From: Varibaculum prostatecancerukia
GTDB taxonomy: Bacteria > Actinomycetota > Actinomycetes > Actinomycetales > Actinomycetaceae
Length of the DNA stretch: 64,000 nucleotides
Reading direction: 5' to 3'
Assembly (NCBI RefSeq): GCF_943169825.2
Contig: NZ_OW968402.1
Span: 1,302,001 to 1,366,000, forward strand
Shown: positions 16,606 through 24,349 of the stretch, piece by piece
Numbering within the stretch: position 1 is the stretch's first letter
How the letters are laid out: each line of letters starts with the position of its first letter
The notes under the pieces: model-generated
Told to the model about the DNA's origin: nothing
Databases searched by the model: none
Seen by the model: the letters and a program-made list of their open reading frames with translations, nothing else
Translations under genes and position numbers: made by a program

Positions 16606-17224
16606 TGGCTAAATGTTTCGTGAGATAACAGGCGAATAGCTGAGGATGGGTGGCGTGCCACTGGTGGCCTGCACCTTGGATAAGCTCTAGGCGAGCCGTG
16701 GGGATAAGTCTTGAGATTTTGCGAGCTGCAGAAAGGTTTGCTTTATCTTTACTACCGCAAACCACAGTTACGGGCATGGATAAAGCCGGTAGCTGCGAAG
16801 TGAGGTCTAAATCTTTCAAACTATCAAGCACTCCCAGCAGCTCAGGTTTGCTAAGCTGGGGCGGACAGACCCATTTTGTTGGTAAAACTCGCATTAGTGT
16901 CTTTTGCAGACTCATCAACATTTTTGGGAGTTTAGCTTGCGGAGCTGAAACAAACAGTGAAGACACCTTATCTGGATGGGTGACCGCGATATTTAAAGCA
17001 ATCACTGCACCCAACGATACCCCGACCAAGTGAACTGGCTCGGTTAGCGAGTCAGCAATCCGGGTACATACGTCTTCAAGCGACCAGCAAGCCAGCGGCG
17101 GTTTCATTCTCAAAACGTCTAAAGACATGCACTCGGTTTGTGGCAGTTGTTTTATTACCGGGTTCCAAACATCACGGGTTTCACCCAACCCGTGCAAGAA
17201 CACTACTTTTTGGGCATCGTTCAT
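16586..17224 (-). CDS. Alpha/beta hydrolase
   Basis: This 212-residue, single-domain alpha/beta hydrolase has the oxyanion HGLGE motif near residue 11, nucleophile elbow GVSLG near residue 69, an acid in VVCGSKDKAN and the catalytic His in GAGHQWH near residue 191. The cap domain is small. It resembles carboxylesterase/MhpC-like members, but the substrate is unknown. The start overlaps the stop of the small membrane protein gene upstream (ATGA), so the two are probably co-transcribed. Confidence 0.85.
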   Translation of the reverse strand: MNDAQKVVFLHGLGETRDVWNPVIKQLPQTECMSLDVLRMKPPLACWSLEDVCTRIADSLTEPVHLVGVSLGAVIALNIAVTHPDKVSSLFVSAPQAKLPKMLMSLQKTLMRVLPTKWVCPPQLSKPELLGVLDSLKDLDLTSQLPALSMPVTVVCGSKDKANLSAARKISRLIPTARLELIQGAGHQWHATHPQLFACYLTKHLATKPRQE

Positions 17225-17406
17225 TTACGCAGCGCGAAAAAACCTACGACCAGGCTAGTTACCAGAAAACCAGCAGTATTTCCGATAGCGGTGACCGGAG
17301 AAATCACGTGCGTGAACCCGAAAACAGCAAAACAGATAGCTGCAATTAATAGCCCAACGGCTACCAACATCAACCGGTTACGCACTCGCGCATTACTCTT
17401 TCCCAT
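17221..17406 (-). CDS. Small two-helix membrane protein
   Basis: The ATG at 17406 is preferred, since AAGGGGAAAGGG lies directly upstream; a GTG at 17439 is possible. The product is 61 residues with a basic N-terminus (MGKSNARVRNR), two hydrophobic helices and FFALRK at the end. It is translationally coupled to the hydrolase. Function unknown. Confidence 0.6.
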   Translation of the reverse strand: MGKSNARVRNRLMLVAVGLLIAAICFAVFGFTHVISPVTAIGNTAGFLVTSLVVGFFALRK

Positions 17407-17484
17407 ATTCGCCCTTTCCCCTTTTACGTGTTCGTTCACTGATTATCCCATAACTGTCGTTACCGGAAAGAAAGGTAAACGCTC

Positions 17485-17559
17485 ATGGCTGATTCGTCTT
17501 TTGGTTTGAAGATTGGCCTTGAGGGTGAGCTAAAAAAGAACTCATACCGACACCGCTAG
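17485..17559 (+). pseudogene. Phage tail tape-measure N-terminal relic
   Basis: ATG 17485 with GAAAGAAAGG upstream starts MADSSFGLKIGLEGE, which is the usual start of phage tail tape-measure or minor tail proteins (FGLKIGxEGEKEFKxAL). It then continues LKKNSYRHR and stops after 24 codons. Everything downstream of the family N-terminus is missing. Recognition is from memory of the family pattern. Confidence 0.4.
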
Positions 17560-17600
17560 AACAGCGTTATTTGCGAGTCAGAGAGGCGCATTTTTCATCT

Positions 17601-17758
17601 CCGTTAACGAGTTAAACCCTAAAACCCTACCCGAACAGGGAAAACACGATACTGGGTGACGCAAAACCCAAACCCGCTAACGCAAGCGATTTTTCACCCC
17701 CCTAAGCGATACTCGCTAACACAAAAGGGTACTTATCAAATCCGACGTCTAAGTGGAG
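17601..17758. repeat. Dispersed repeat, copy A (left)
   Basis: This 158-bp non-coding stretch is about 94 percent identical, in the same orientation, to 24350-24509 and partly to 21168-21226. It contains GTTAAACCCTAAAACCC, GGGAAAACACGATACTGGG, CCCGCTAACGCAAGCGATTT and ends ATCCGACGTCTAAGTGGAG. Differences from copy B are a handful of substitutions and one 2-nt indel. The 17560-17951 gap holds this repeat, a hairpin and no credible gene. Confidence 0.85.
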
Positions 17759-17780
17759 ACTTAAACGTCGGATTTGATAA
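17733..17780. repeat. Long perfect hairpin at the right end of repeat copy A
   Basis: TTATCAAATCCGACGT (17733-17748) and ACGTCGGATTTGATAA (17765-17780) are perfect complements; inside, AAGT/ACTT closes a GGAG loop. The left arm belongs to the dispersed repeat, while the right arm exists only here. No T-run follows, so this is not an ordinary terminator. Confidence 0.7.
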
Positions 17781-17951
17781 CCAATACGTGTGCGTAAGCA
17801 TCTCTATTGAGCGGAGTTTTGTAGTTTCCGAGCCAATTCAGCGAATCGTGCTGGCTCTTTAGACCATCACGGGTGGATCTCGCCGCTATTAGCTGTCCCA
17901 GCGCTAGGGATGTGACGCTGATGGGTACGAGTGCGTTTATTAGCGTAAAGG

Positions 17952-18899
17952 CTAAAGCGAGTGAAACCAGGTTGATGGTATACCTAGGCTTTCCGGTCGT
18001 ACCAGTGGGTTGGGCAGGAACGAGTTTTTGATGTGCCGTGTGACTTTGTCGGGCCAGGAAGTCCCGGGAGAGGTGACCCGAAGTAAATACGCCATCACCG
18101 TTAATGCGCCGAAAACCTGCTGGCTTTGACCTTCAGGGAGTAGCGCGAATTCAGGTTGGGTACGCAACGCTGCGGTGGGTGCCGGGGCAAAAGACTTGTT
18201 CCATAATCGCCCATGATGGGCGCAAATATTACGGATGACAGTTAATTGTTCCATCCACCGCACCAAGGGGGGCTGTGTTATAGCTTTGCGCTGCTGATTC
18301 TTCGATAACTCATCAAGATTGATCTTGATGTTCAATCCTTCAGATATTTCAAGTTGCTTCTTGGCCGGTAACCCTTCAAAGAGGAGGGAGACATCAGCAA
18401 AATCGAGTACCTCTGCTAGCACCCAGAACGGATATTTCCCGTCATACTCGTCCCGGTAGTGCTTGATGGCTTCATTGTTTCGCCCAGCTCTAGAAATCCG
18501 TCTATGAGCTGTGGACATCCATTTTTGATGGTCGAACGATGGCCTGAAATGATCAGGGTCGGCATAGCCCAGGGGGTCGTCTATACACAAGGCTTCACCT
18601 ATACGAGTACGCATCGTTATCTCGACACGTTCCATCCCGTCATGTACAAGCGTGCGTAGCTTCCTATCTGCCTCGTATAAATCAACAGCAGCCTTAAACG
18701 TAGTTCCGGGAAGAAAATTGTCGCGACGACGCCCGTTAGATTCCATGATGCGCGCTGGATACCAATAAGCCGACAGGCGATAGTAACTAACGTTGGCTAA
18801 CCATTGGTGAGCCAACGCGACATCAACTTTCATGCCGCGAGAGCGCAACAAGTCAACATGTTGTTCAATGGTTGCGGCTGGTTTCACCTGCTTGGTCAA
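17952..18899 (-). CDS. Abi_2 (AbiD/AbiF-like) HEPN abortive-infection protein
   Basis: This 315-residue protein of the Abi_2 family opens KPAATIEQHVDLLRSRGM, with the LxxxxYYRLSAYW segment near residue 57, RTRIGEAL near 115 and the HEPN RNase motif RNICAHHGRLWN near 222 (R-x4-H). Homologues act as RNA-cleaving toxins that stop phage infection. The ATG follows a short leader able to form a strong hairpin. It lies inside the repeat-flanked accessory block and is isolated in its direction from the ABC operon by a recombinase relic. The catalytic R and H are both present, so it looks intact. Confidence 0.88.
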   Translation of the reverse strand: MTKQVKPAATIEQHVDLLRSRGMKVDVALAHQWLANVSYYRLSAYWYPARIMESNGRRRDNFLPGTTFKAAVDLYEADRKLRTLVHDGMERVEITMRTRIGEALCIDDPLGYADPDHFRPSFDHQKWMSTAHRRISRAGRNNEAIKHYRDEYDGKYPFWVLAEVLDFADVSLLFEGLPAKKQLEISEGLNIKINLDELSKNQQRKAITQPPLVRWMEQLTVIRNICAHHGRLWNKSFAPAPTAALRTQPEFALLPEGQSQQVFGALTVMAYLLRVTSPGTSWPDKVTRHIKNSFLPNPLVRPESLGIPSTWFHSL

Positions 18900-18933
18900 T
18901 GCACCTACTCTTAAGAAGCATTAGAAAGAGATC

Positions 18934-18966
18934 CAGCCCACTCCCGACCGGAGTCGAGGCGGGCTG
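18934..18966 (-). ncRNA. Structured leader upstream of the Abi gene, possible abiF-type RNA
   Basis: On the minus strand, CAGCCC/GGGCTG form an outer stem and ACTCC/GGAGT an inner stem with a 5-nt loop. A 6-nt bulge sits on one side. The structure begins 35 nt before the Abi ATG. Small conserved structured RNAs are known upstream of abiF genes. The base pairing is visible; membership in that RNA class is an inference. Confidence 0.4.
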
Positions 18967-19023
18967 AACGATTAATATCAGGATATCACAAGCAACCTAC
19001 AGGCATCTAGTCGCGAATGTTAA

Positions 19024-19182
19024 AACGTTGGATTACCCGCCAATCAATCCCAGCTAGCCGGCAAACCCATCGAATATTTCCAGGCCTGTCAATGGAACGC
19101 CCTGATCGATTACGCCATCATTGGCGTAAACCAGATCCGGTTCATCTTTGGAACCGGGAAAGAAATCACGGTGGGGCTTTGA
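19024..19182 (+). pseudogene. C-terminal relic of a large serine recombinase
   Basis: A 52-codon open frame without a start ends with PIEYFQACQWNALIDYAIIG, then NQIRFIFGTGKEI and a stop at 19180. The pattern F(D/Q)xxxWNALxDxxxV...IRFxFxxGxEI is the usual C-terminal end of large serine recombinases. The catalytic domain is gone. It is direct evidence of a former mobile element within the repeat-flanked block. The 18900-19230 interval has no intact gene. Confidence 0.5.
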
Positions 19183-19230
19183 AATGAACGCAGGGTGTCA
19201 ACATTGGATGCAAAATTGGTCTCTAATAAC

Positions 19231-19860
19231 TTAGAATTCTTTACCTGCCATGATCTTTCGACTTATCCATAGGGATACTGCGGTCAGGACGATTGTCACG
19301 GTCAGTAGTATTCCTGCGTTTGTGAGTGGGGGTAGGGTTAAGGCTTTTGCTACCCATTCGAAGATTGCTTGTTTGTTGGAACCAATAAAGGATGATCCGG
19401 CGAATACCACGATGAATACCGCGACCAGAAAAAGCTTGGCTTTTTCCGGACCAAATTTGTAAAACAGCGGTAGCTGAACAATGGTCAACAGCAGAGTGAC
19501 CGCAAAGGCGAAACTGGCCACCAAAACAGTATTTTCCCAAGGGGTCTCAACCATTAAATAGGCAAGAACACCTGTAACCGCGAAAGCCACTACCCCAAGA
19601 GCGAGTGTAATCAGAAAATTTAGATTAACGAGCTCGTTTCTACTGATAGGTCCGGCAAGAATCGTTCGGTGCACCTTGGATTCAGCATCACGAGCAAAGG
19701 TGGCCGTAAAATAAAGCATCCCAATCATGCCAAAAATAAACGGAAAGATAATCAACTGGTTTGCATAAATCCCCACAGCGCTGATCGCAACGAGCACCAA
19801 ACCTAAAACAGCTATATATGTACGATTGGCAATAAGGTCTTTATAAAATGCAGCTCTCAC
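19231..19860 (-). CDS. ABC-2 type permease
   Basis: This 209-residue protein has six hydrophobic spans and a short polar loop (ARDAESKVHRTILAGPISR) after the second span, which is typical of small ABC-2 permeases. The start overlaps the ATPase stop by 4 bp, so it forms the membrane part of the GntR-controlled transporter. The substrate is unknown; related YtrA-controlled systems respond to cell-wall stress. Confidence 0.8.
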   Translation of the reverse strand: MRAAFYKDLIANRTYIAVLGLVLVAISAVGIYANQLIIFPFIFGMIGMLYFTATFARDAESKVHRTILAGPISRNELVNLNFLITLALGVVAFAVTGVLAYLMVETPWENTVLVASFAFAVTLLLTIVQLPLFYKFGPEKAKLFLVAVFIVVFAGSSFIGSNKQAIFEWVAKALTLPPLTNAGILLTVTIVLTAVSLWISRKIMAGKEF

Positions 19861-20702
19861 TGATCTTCTCCTTTAATCGTGTAGACCATGATGTCCTCAA
19901 TCGTCGGTCTACCAGCTTGCACACCAGCAGGAACTGCCCCGGTGCGGACGATTACTTCTTGACCAAAATCATGACGGCGACGCCCTAATACTTGCTTGGA
20001 ATCAAGCTGGTTTGCCTGCTCATTGGTCAACGCTACGATTCGCCAAGAATCTAAGAGTTCATCTTTTTGTTCCATGAACTTCAACTTGCCCTCACGGATG
20101 AAAGCCACGTAGTCAGCGGCTTTTTCAATATCGGAAACGATGTGAGACGAAAACAGAATCGAGTGGGTCGGATCTTCGATAAATTCAAGCATAATATCAA
20201 GCACCTCATCACGAATCACCGGATCCAAACCACTGGTAGCCTCATCAAAAATCAGCAAATCCGCTGCATGGGAAAGCGCCATCGCTAGCCCCAGCTTCAT
20301 CCGCATACCTCGAGAGAGCTCACCTACTCGCTTAGACGAAGTAAGATGAAAACGCTGCAGGTAACTAGCGTATGTTTGCCCATCCCAACTCTTGTACAGG
20401 CGCTTGCCGAACTCGCCAGCATTCTTAACAGTAAAACTATCTGGCAGGCTAATATCGTCAAATACTACCCCGACTCGTTCATGCGCTTGTGGGTGATCTG
20501 CACCGGCAGGCTGCCCCAAAAGGTTTATTGTCCCGGCTTCGGGGTGAGCAAGACCTAAAATCAAACGCAGCGTTGTGGATTTACCAGCACCGTTCTCGCC
20601 CACGAAACCCACAATTGCCCCCTGGGGAACTTCAAGGTTAAGCGGACCGAGCGTGAAACCTGGATACTTTTTCACTAGTCCGTTGATTTCAATCACATTC
20701 AT
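19857..20702 (-). CDS. ABC transporter ATP-binding protein
   Basis: The 281-residue ATPase has Walker A GENGAGKSTTLRLILG near residue 36, a signature of the form LSRGMRMKLGLAMALS and Walker B DLLIFDEATSGLDP. The LSRGM signature is typical of ABC-2 exporters. It starts inside the end of the GntR gene (14-bp overlap) and overlaps the permease by 4 bp, so the three genes form one operon. Confidence 0.9.
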   Translation of the reverse strand: MNVIEINGLVKKYPGFTLGPLNLEVPQGAIVGFVGENGAGKSTTLRLILGLAHPEAGTINLLGQPAGADHPQAHERVGVVFDDISLPDSFTVKNAGEFGKRLYKSWDGQTYASYLQRFHLTSSKRVGELSRGMRMKLGLAMALSHAADLLIFDEATSGLDPVIRDEVLDIMLEFIEDPTHSILFSSHIVSDIEKAADYVAFIREGKLKFMEQKDELLDSWRIVALTNEQANQLDSKQVLGRRRHDFGQEVIVRTGAVPAGVQAGRPTIEDIMVYTIKGEDQ

Positions 20703-21078
20703 CGGATCCTCCTAATAAATCAATCAGCTCTTTCAGATCAGAAACAGACAAGCCAGCAACCCGAGCCGAGGCGAGGGCGGATTTCAAATAGTCTTCGACT
20801 TTTTTACGCTGCTCTTCCTTGAGCAATTCAGTGTTTTTAGAAGCAACAAAGCTACCTCGCCCCTGTACGGAATCAATGAAACCCTCTAGCTCTAGCTCGT
20901 CATAGGCGCGCTTGGTAGTAATCACCGACACGCGAAGCTGTGATGCCAAACGCCGGATCGACGGCAGCTTGTCGCCGGGCGCTACCTGATCGTTGATTAT
21001 TGCCGCCTTGAGCTGATTCTTAATCTGAGCGTAAATCGGATCAGAACTTGCATTAGTAACGATGATATCCACGAACAC
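20689..21078 (-). CDS. GntR-family repressor, YtrA type
   Basis: This 129-residue regulator has an N-terminal winged helix (PIYAQIKNQLKAAII, KLPSIRRLASQLRVS, TTKRAYDELELEGFI, VQGRGSFVA) and only a short helical tail. That is the YtrA architecture controlling ABC transporters. It is the first gene of the operon with the ATPase and permease. A 10-bp perfect inverted repeat lies immediately upstream, over its ribosome-binding site, pointing to autoregulation. Confidence 0.88.
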   Translation of the reverse strand: MFVDIIVTNASSDPIYAQIKNQLKAAIINDQVAPGDKLPSIRRLASQLRVSVITTKRAYDELELEGFIDSVQGRGSFVASKNTELLKEEQRKKVEDYLKSALASARVAGLSVSDLKELIDLLGGSDECD

Positions 21079-21079
21079 C

Positions 21080-21112
21080 TCCTAGTGTTTATAGTGTACA
21101 TGAACACTAGGA
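21080..21112. promoter_or_regulatory. Operator-like inverted repeat of the GntR-ABC operon
   Basis: TCCTAGTGTT (21080-21089) and AACACTAGGA (21103-21112) are perfect arms with a 13-nt spacer, adjacent to the GntR start codon on the minus strand. The position suits repression by the encoded YtrA-type protein. Confidence 0.65.
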
Positions 21113-21167
21113 TGAATTAGGTAGAACCCTCCACATTCAGAGAAATATTTCAAACGCCATTGTGTTC

Positions 21168-21226
21168 AACAGAGAAAACAAGATACTGGGTAACGCAAAA
21201 GGGCACTTATTAGACCTGACGTCCTA
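21168..21226. repeat. Dispersed repeat, copy C (internally deleted)
   Basis: AACAGAGAAAACAAGATACTG and GGTAACGCAAAA are followed directly by GGGCACTTAT and GACGTCCTAG. Compared with copies A and B, the roughly 65 bp between the two TAACGCAAAA motifs are missing, as expected for recombination between those short direct repeats. The copy separates the GntR-ABC operon from the PadR operon. Confidence 0.6.
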
Positions 21227-21265
21227 GCGAAAAAGTAGTTGCTAGACTTTTAGACAGACGGTAGT

Positions 21266-21283
21266 ATGTTATACAAGGAACAT
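21266..21283. promoter_or_regulatory. PadR-type operator
   Basis: ATGTT, 8 nt, AACAT (21266-21270 and 21279-21283) match the ATGT/ACAT spacing bound by PadR-family regulators and lie 20 bp before the PadR start codon. Confidence 0.5.
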
Positions 21284-21303
21284 GGTTAAGCAAGGAGGGG
21301 GTT

Positions 21304-21630
21304 GTGTCTGAGTCACAGTTGCGCAAGGGCGCTGTTGAACTGATTGTCCTTGGATTGCTTTCGTCTCGTCCTTCTTATGGGGGGCAGCTTGTAGAGCGTT
21401 TTAGTGAGGAAGCGGGGTTGGAGATTTCGACGGGTACGTTATATCCGCTGCTTGCGCGTCTACGTAAATCAGGGTTGGTAGTTACGGCTTGGGAGGAGTC
21501 TCCGGTAGGGCCGCCGAGGAAGATTTATAAGCTCGCAAAATCTGGGAAGAATCGCTTATTGCAGATGCGCCGCGAGTGGGAGGCGCTTGATTGTGCTGTG
21601 AAGCGAACAACGCAGAAAGGAATACGGTAA
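21304..21630 (+). CDS. PadR-family transcriptional regulator
   Basis: The start is a GTG with AAGGAGGGGG directly upstream, giving 108 residues. The protein is almost entirely the PadR winged helix: LRKGAVELIVLGLLSSRPSY, GGQLVERF, ISTGTLYPLLARLRKSGLV, then GPPRKIYKL. It should repress the following ABC operon and relieve it on sensing an exported compound. Its stop overlaps the next start (TAATG). Confidence 0.92.
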   Translation: MSESQLRKGAVELIVLGLLSSRPSYGGQLVERFSEEAGLEISTGTLYPLLARLRKSGLVVTAWEESPVGPPRKIYKLAKSGKNRLLQMRREWEALDCAVKRTTQKGIR

Positions 21631-22322
21631 TGAAGTGGTTCGGTAAGGACATAGAAGGGCAGGCGCGAGTTTTGGGGATACCTGTTTCCGGGCTGTGGTT
21701 GGGGCGCTCTGATGCTGTGCTGGATGGTTTTGAACCAGAGAATCCGCGTTTGTTCATTCCTCGAAAATACGGACTGGGTTGGGACGTTAATCTGGGTGCT
21801 GTTGGTGTGCGTTTAGGGCTAATTCGACCCGATGATTCTCTACCGGACTTAGCCAGCTACGTCCCCACACGTCTAAAGCGCGGCATTAAGCTCACCACTA
21901 TTTCCGGTGGGATTGGGGTTGGGTTCTTGGCGGTACTGCTCAGTAGCAAGGAGCAGGTTCTCGTCCAGCGCTCAACACGCGGAGGCTCTGAAAGATTTAT
22001 TACCGGCAAGCAGGCTGCGCTAGCTCCAGTGGTTTTAACGACTGTTGCAGCACTAGCGCCACAGATCTTTCGACGCGATGACCCAGAATCCGAAGATGCC
22101 GTACGTTTGGCCAATTACGCTGATTTGATGGGTGTTGAAGCCATGTCCATAGCCTGGCTTGCAGCAATGCGCCGGGCTGGTGACAAGCAGGAAATTAGCC
22201 GCCGGTCGATGGTGTCCATTGTTGCTTTATGGCCCCTCGTTGCTGGCGCTTGCCAACTCGCTTATGTAAAAACCGCGTTAGCCAGGGTAAAATCCCGGCT
22301 GCATAATTCAGGAGACAAGTAA
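21630..22322 (+). CDS. DUF5808-domain membrane protein
   Basis: ATG 21630 overlaps the PadR stop, with AGAAAGG upstream, and gives 230 residues. The segment ENPRLFIPRKYGLGWDVNLG near residue 35 is the DUF5808 signature. Two to three membrane helices follow (about residues 85-105, 135-150 and 190-205). Function unknown; its place inside a PadR-ABC operon suggests an accessory membrane component of the transporter. Confidence 0.75.
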   Translation: MKWFGKDIEGQARVLGIPVSGLWLGRSDAVLDGFEPENPRLFIPRKYGLGWDVNLGAVGVRLGLIRPDDSLPDLASYVPTRLKRGIKLTTISGGIGVGFLAVLLSSKEQVLVQRSTRGGSERFITGKQAALAPVVLTTVAALAPQIFRRDDPESEDAVRLANYADLMGVEAMSIAWLAAMRRAGDKQEISRRSMVSIVALWPLVAGACQLAYVKTALARVKSRLHNSGDK

Positions 22323-22648
22323 TGAACCCTATAGATAAACTGTTGTATTTGCCAACCCCAGCATTGATAGGGGTTTGCATCCTTATAGGAGTGCAACTGG
22401 TAGCGGTGGTCTGGTCTTTGATTTGCTTACTGCGCGATAAGCGAGCTCACATTGCCGGCTTAAATCGCCTAGTGTGGCTCTTGGTTATCATCTTTGGCCA
22501 AGCGATTGGGCCAATCGTCTTTTTGGTTATGTACTTTCACGAACAAAGACAGCTTAAGGTGCAGCGCGAATACGAACAGAAGGCTACAGCCAAACATCAC
22601 CAGGTTGATGCGAGTTCAGTGGTAAGCAAGCTGTATCCGAAGGAATGA
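22322..22648 (+). CDS. PLDc_N-domain small membrane protein
   Basis: This 108-residue protein has two membrane helices around an RDKRAHIAGLNRLVW loop and ends in FFxxxMYF-like and basic residues. This is the PLD nuclease N-terminal (PLDc_N) domain, which occurs alone in many Gram-positive ABC operons. It overlaps the genes on both sides (ATGA-type junctions), so it is translationally coupled to the ATPase. Confidence 0.8.
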   Translation: MNPIDKLLYLPTPALIGVCILIGVQLVAVVWSLICLLRDKRAHIAGLNRLVWLLVIIFGQAIGPIVFLVMYFHEQRQLKVQREYEQKATAKHHQVDASSVVSKLYPKE

Positions 22649-23484
22649 ACATGAATTTAGCAGTCTCTACTAAAGATTTGTCCAAAACCTTCGGTAAGCA
22701 CCAAGTACTAAACAACATAAACCTTCGAGTTCCTACCGGCTCCTGTTATGGGTTTGTGGGAGCGAACGGGGCTGGTAAAACCACCACCATGAGGATCCTT
22801 GCAGGACTGGCCGGAGCCAGTAGTGGTAGCGCCACCGTGCTGGGAGTTAGTCGAGGCAAACTTCCGGTCAAACCGATCCCAGGCGTGTCTTACCTGACTG
22901 ATGTCCCCCAGATTAGCCCCTGGCTTAGAGCCAAGGACGCGCTCATCACTCTCGCCCGCCTTGGTGGAATCTCCCCAGACCTTGCAGCCGAAAGAAGCGA
23001 CGAACTACTCAATCTGGTGAACCTTGACAAAGCCCCCGGAAGAATCGGCTCCTTTTCTAGAGGCATGAAGCAACGGATGGGAATAGCAGCAGCACTCGTT
23101 ACTGCCCCGAAACTACTACTGATAGACGAACCAACCAGCGCTCTTGACCCGATTGGGCGAGCAGATGTTCTGGGGCTACTACGCGAGTTAACCGGGCAGG
23201 TAACGATAGTATTTTCCTCCCACATCCTCAGCGATGTCGCTAAAGTCTCTACCCACGTGGGGATCTTGCATCGCGGTAGCCTGCTAGCTCAAGGACAGTT
23301 AGGCGAGCTAGTCAGTCAGCAAACAAAACACGTTACGCTAGATGTCACAGTGCGTTCAGACATTGCCACCGCCGCGGCTAAGGCTATCTACAGCCTCGAC
23401 TCTGCCGCAAAGATTCACCCCACCTTTAGCGGCTTAGATGAACTTTTCACCAAACTAACTAAGGACGGCGGTAAAAAATCGTGA
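22645..23484 (+). CDS. ABC transporter ATP-binding protein
   Basis: This 279-residue ATPase has Walker A GANGAGKTTTMRIL, signature FSRGMKQRMGIAAAL and Walker B LLLIDEPTSALDP, and an H-loop SSH. The SRGMKQR signature groups it with ABC-2 exporters for peptides and antibiotics. It overlaps its permease by 4 bp. A second ATG 6 nt downstream could serve as the start. Confidence 0.9.
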   Translation: MNMNLAVSTKDLSKTFGKHQVLNNINLRVPTGSCYGFVGANGAGKTTTMRILAGLAGASSGSATVLGVSRGKLPVKPIPGVSYLTDVPQISPWLRAKDALITLARLGGISPDLAAERSDELLNLVNLDKAPGRIGSFSRGMKQRMGIAAALVTAPKLLLIDEPTSALDPIGRADVLGLLRELTGQVTIVFSSHILSDVAKVSTHVGILHRGSLLAQGQLGELVSQQTKHVTLDVTVRSDIATAAAKAIYSLDSAAKIHPTFSGLDELFTKLTKDGGKKS

Positions 23485-24260
23485 ATACCTCGAGTTTCAG
23501 ATTGATCTGGCGCTATCAAGCTGTCTGGCTCCTACGCTCCTATGGGACATGGATTATAGGCGGGGTATTCGTTATCCTTGCTCTCACCCAAGGATTGTTT
23601 ACCCAATACACGCCGCGAATCATCAGATTTCTGGCCGGATCGGAAGTAACCACGCTAATAGAGTCGCTACCAGAACCTTCCTGGCAGCAAGCCTACGCGG
23701 GATGGATAAAGAACCTTATCCAAATTCTTACCGTAATCCTTGTTGCAATGAACTCTTTTCGTTGCAGCGTGCTTACCGGCAATGGTGACATTCCCTTTAT
23801 TTTCCCTGGTAGCGTGCAGCGCTCACACTACCTCATCAGCTTTGCTATCAGCAGCTGGCTATCTACCCTATTCCTTGCCGTCTTCAGCGCTACCCTGGCT
23901 TGGGCCGGAACATCACTGTTATTCCCAGGCGCTAATCCCGCCCCGATCATATTGGCTAGTTTGGTATGGGCGCTACAAATCATTCTCATTCACGCAATAC
24001 AAACGGTCGCAGCCACTTTTAAACCAGGCATCGGCATGCCCCTTGCGGCCGGATTCGGAGCCTACCTACTAATAACGATGTCAGCGATATTTATCCAGGA
24101 GGGCAACAAAACTCCCCTTGGCCTCGCCCCCATAATCAACAACCTCGCTCAAGACACACTCGAGGCACCTTGGGTCTGGCCAATCACCAGCAGCCTACTG
24201 CTAATCATTGCGCTACTTTTCACCGCCACTTACGTATACAACAGAGTAGAACTTAACTAA
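23481..24260 (+). CDS. ABC-2 type permease
   Basis: The GTG start overlaps the ATPase stop. The 259-residue product has about six membrane spans, preceded by a short cytosolic N-terminus, with a large outer loop after span 1. It is the membrane part of the PadR-controlled exporter. No known family beyond ABC-2 is evident. It is the last gene before repeat copy B. Confidence 0.75.
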   Translation: MNTSSFRLIWRYQAVWLLRSYGTWIIGGVFVILALTQGLFTQYTPRIIRFLAGSEVTTLIESLPEPSWQQAYAGWIKNLIQILTVILVAMNSFRCSVLTGNGDIPFIFPGSVQRSHYLISFAISSWLSTLFLAVFSATLAWAGTSLLFPGANPAPIILASLVWALQIILIHAIQTVAATFKPGIGMPLAAGFGAYLLITMSAIFIQEGNKTPLGLAPIINNLAQDTLEAPWVWPITSSLLLIIALLFTATYVYNRVELN

Positions 24261-24349
24261 AAGCCAAACACGGGCGAGAAAAATAGATCCAACCGAAAAA
24301 TAGAAATAGAACCACCATCACAAGCACTACAGCTAACGCCACCTATCAT

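Noticed and set aside
17656-17862. 68-codon plus-strand frame over repeat copy A
   Set aside because: It spans the non-coding repeat and hairpin, and the equivalent frame is broken in copy B by the 2-nt indel.
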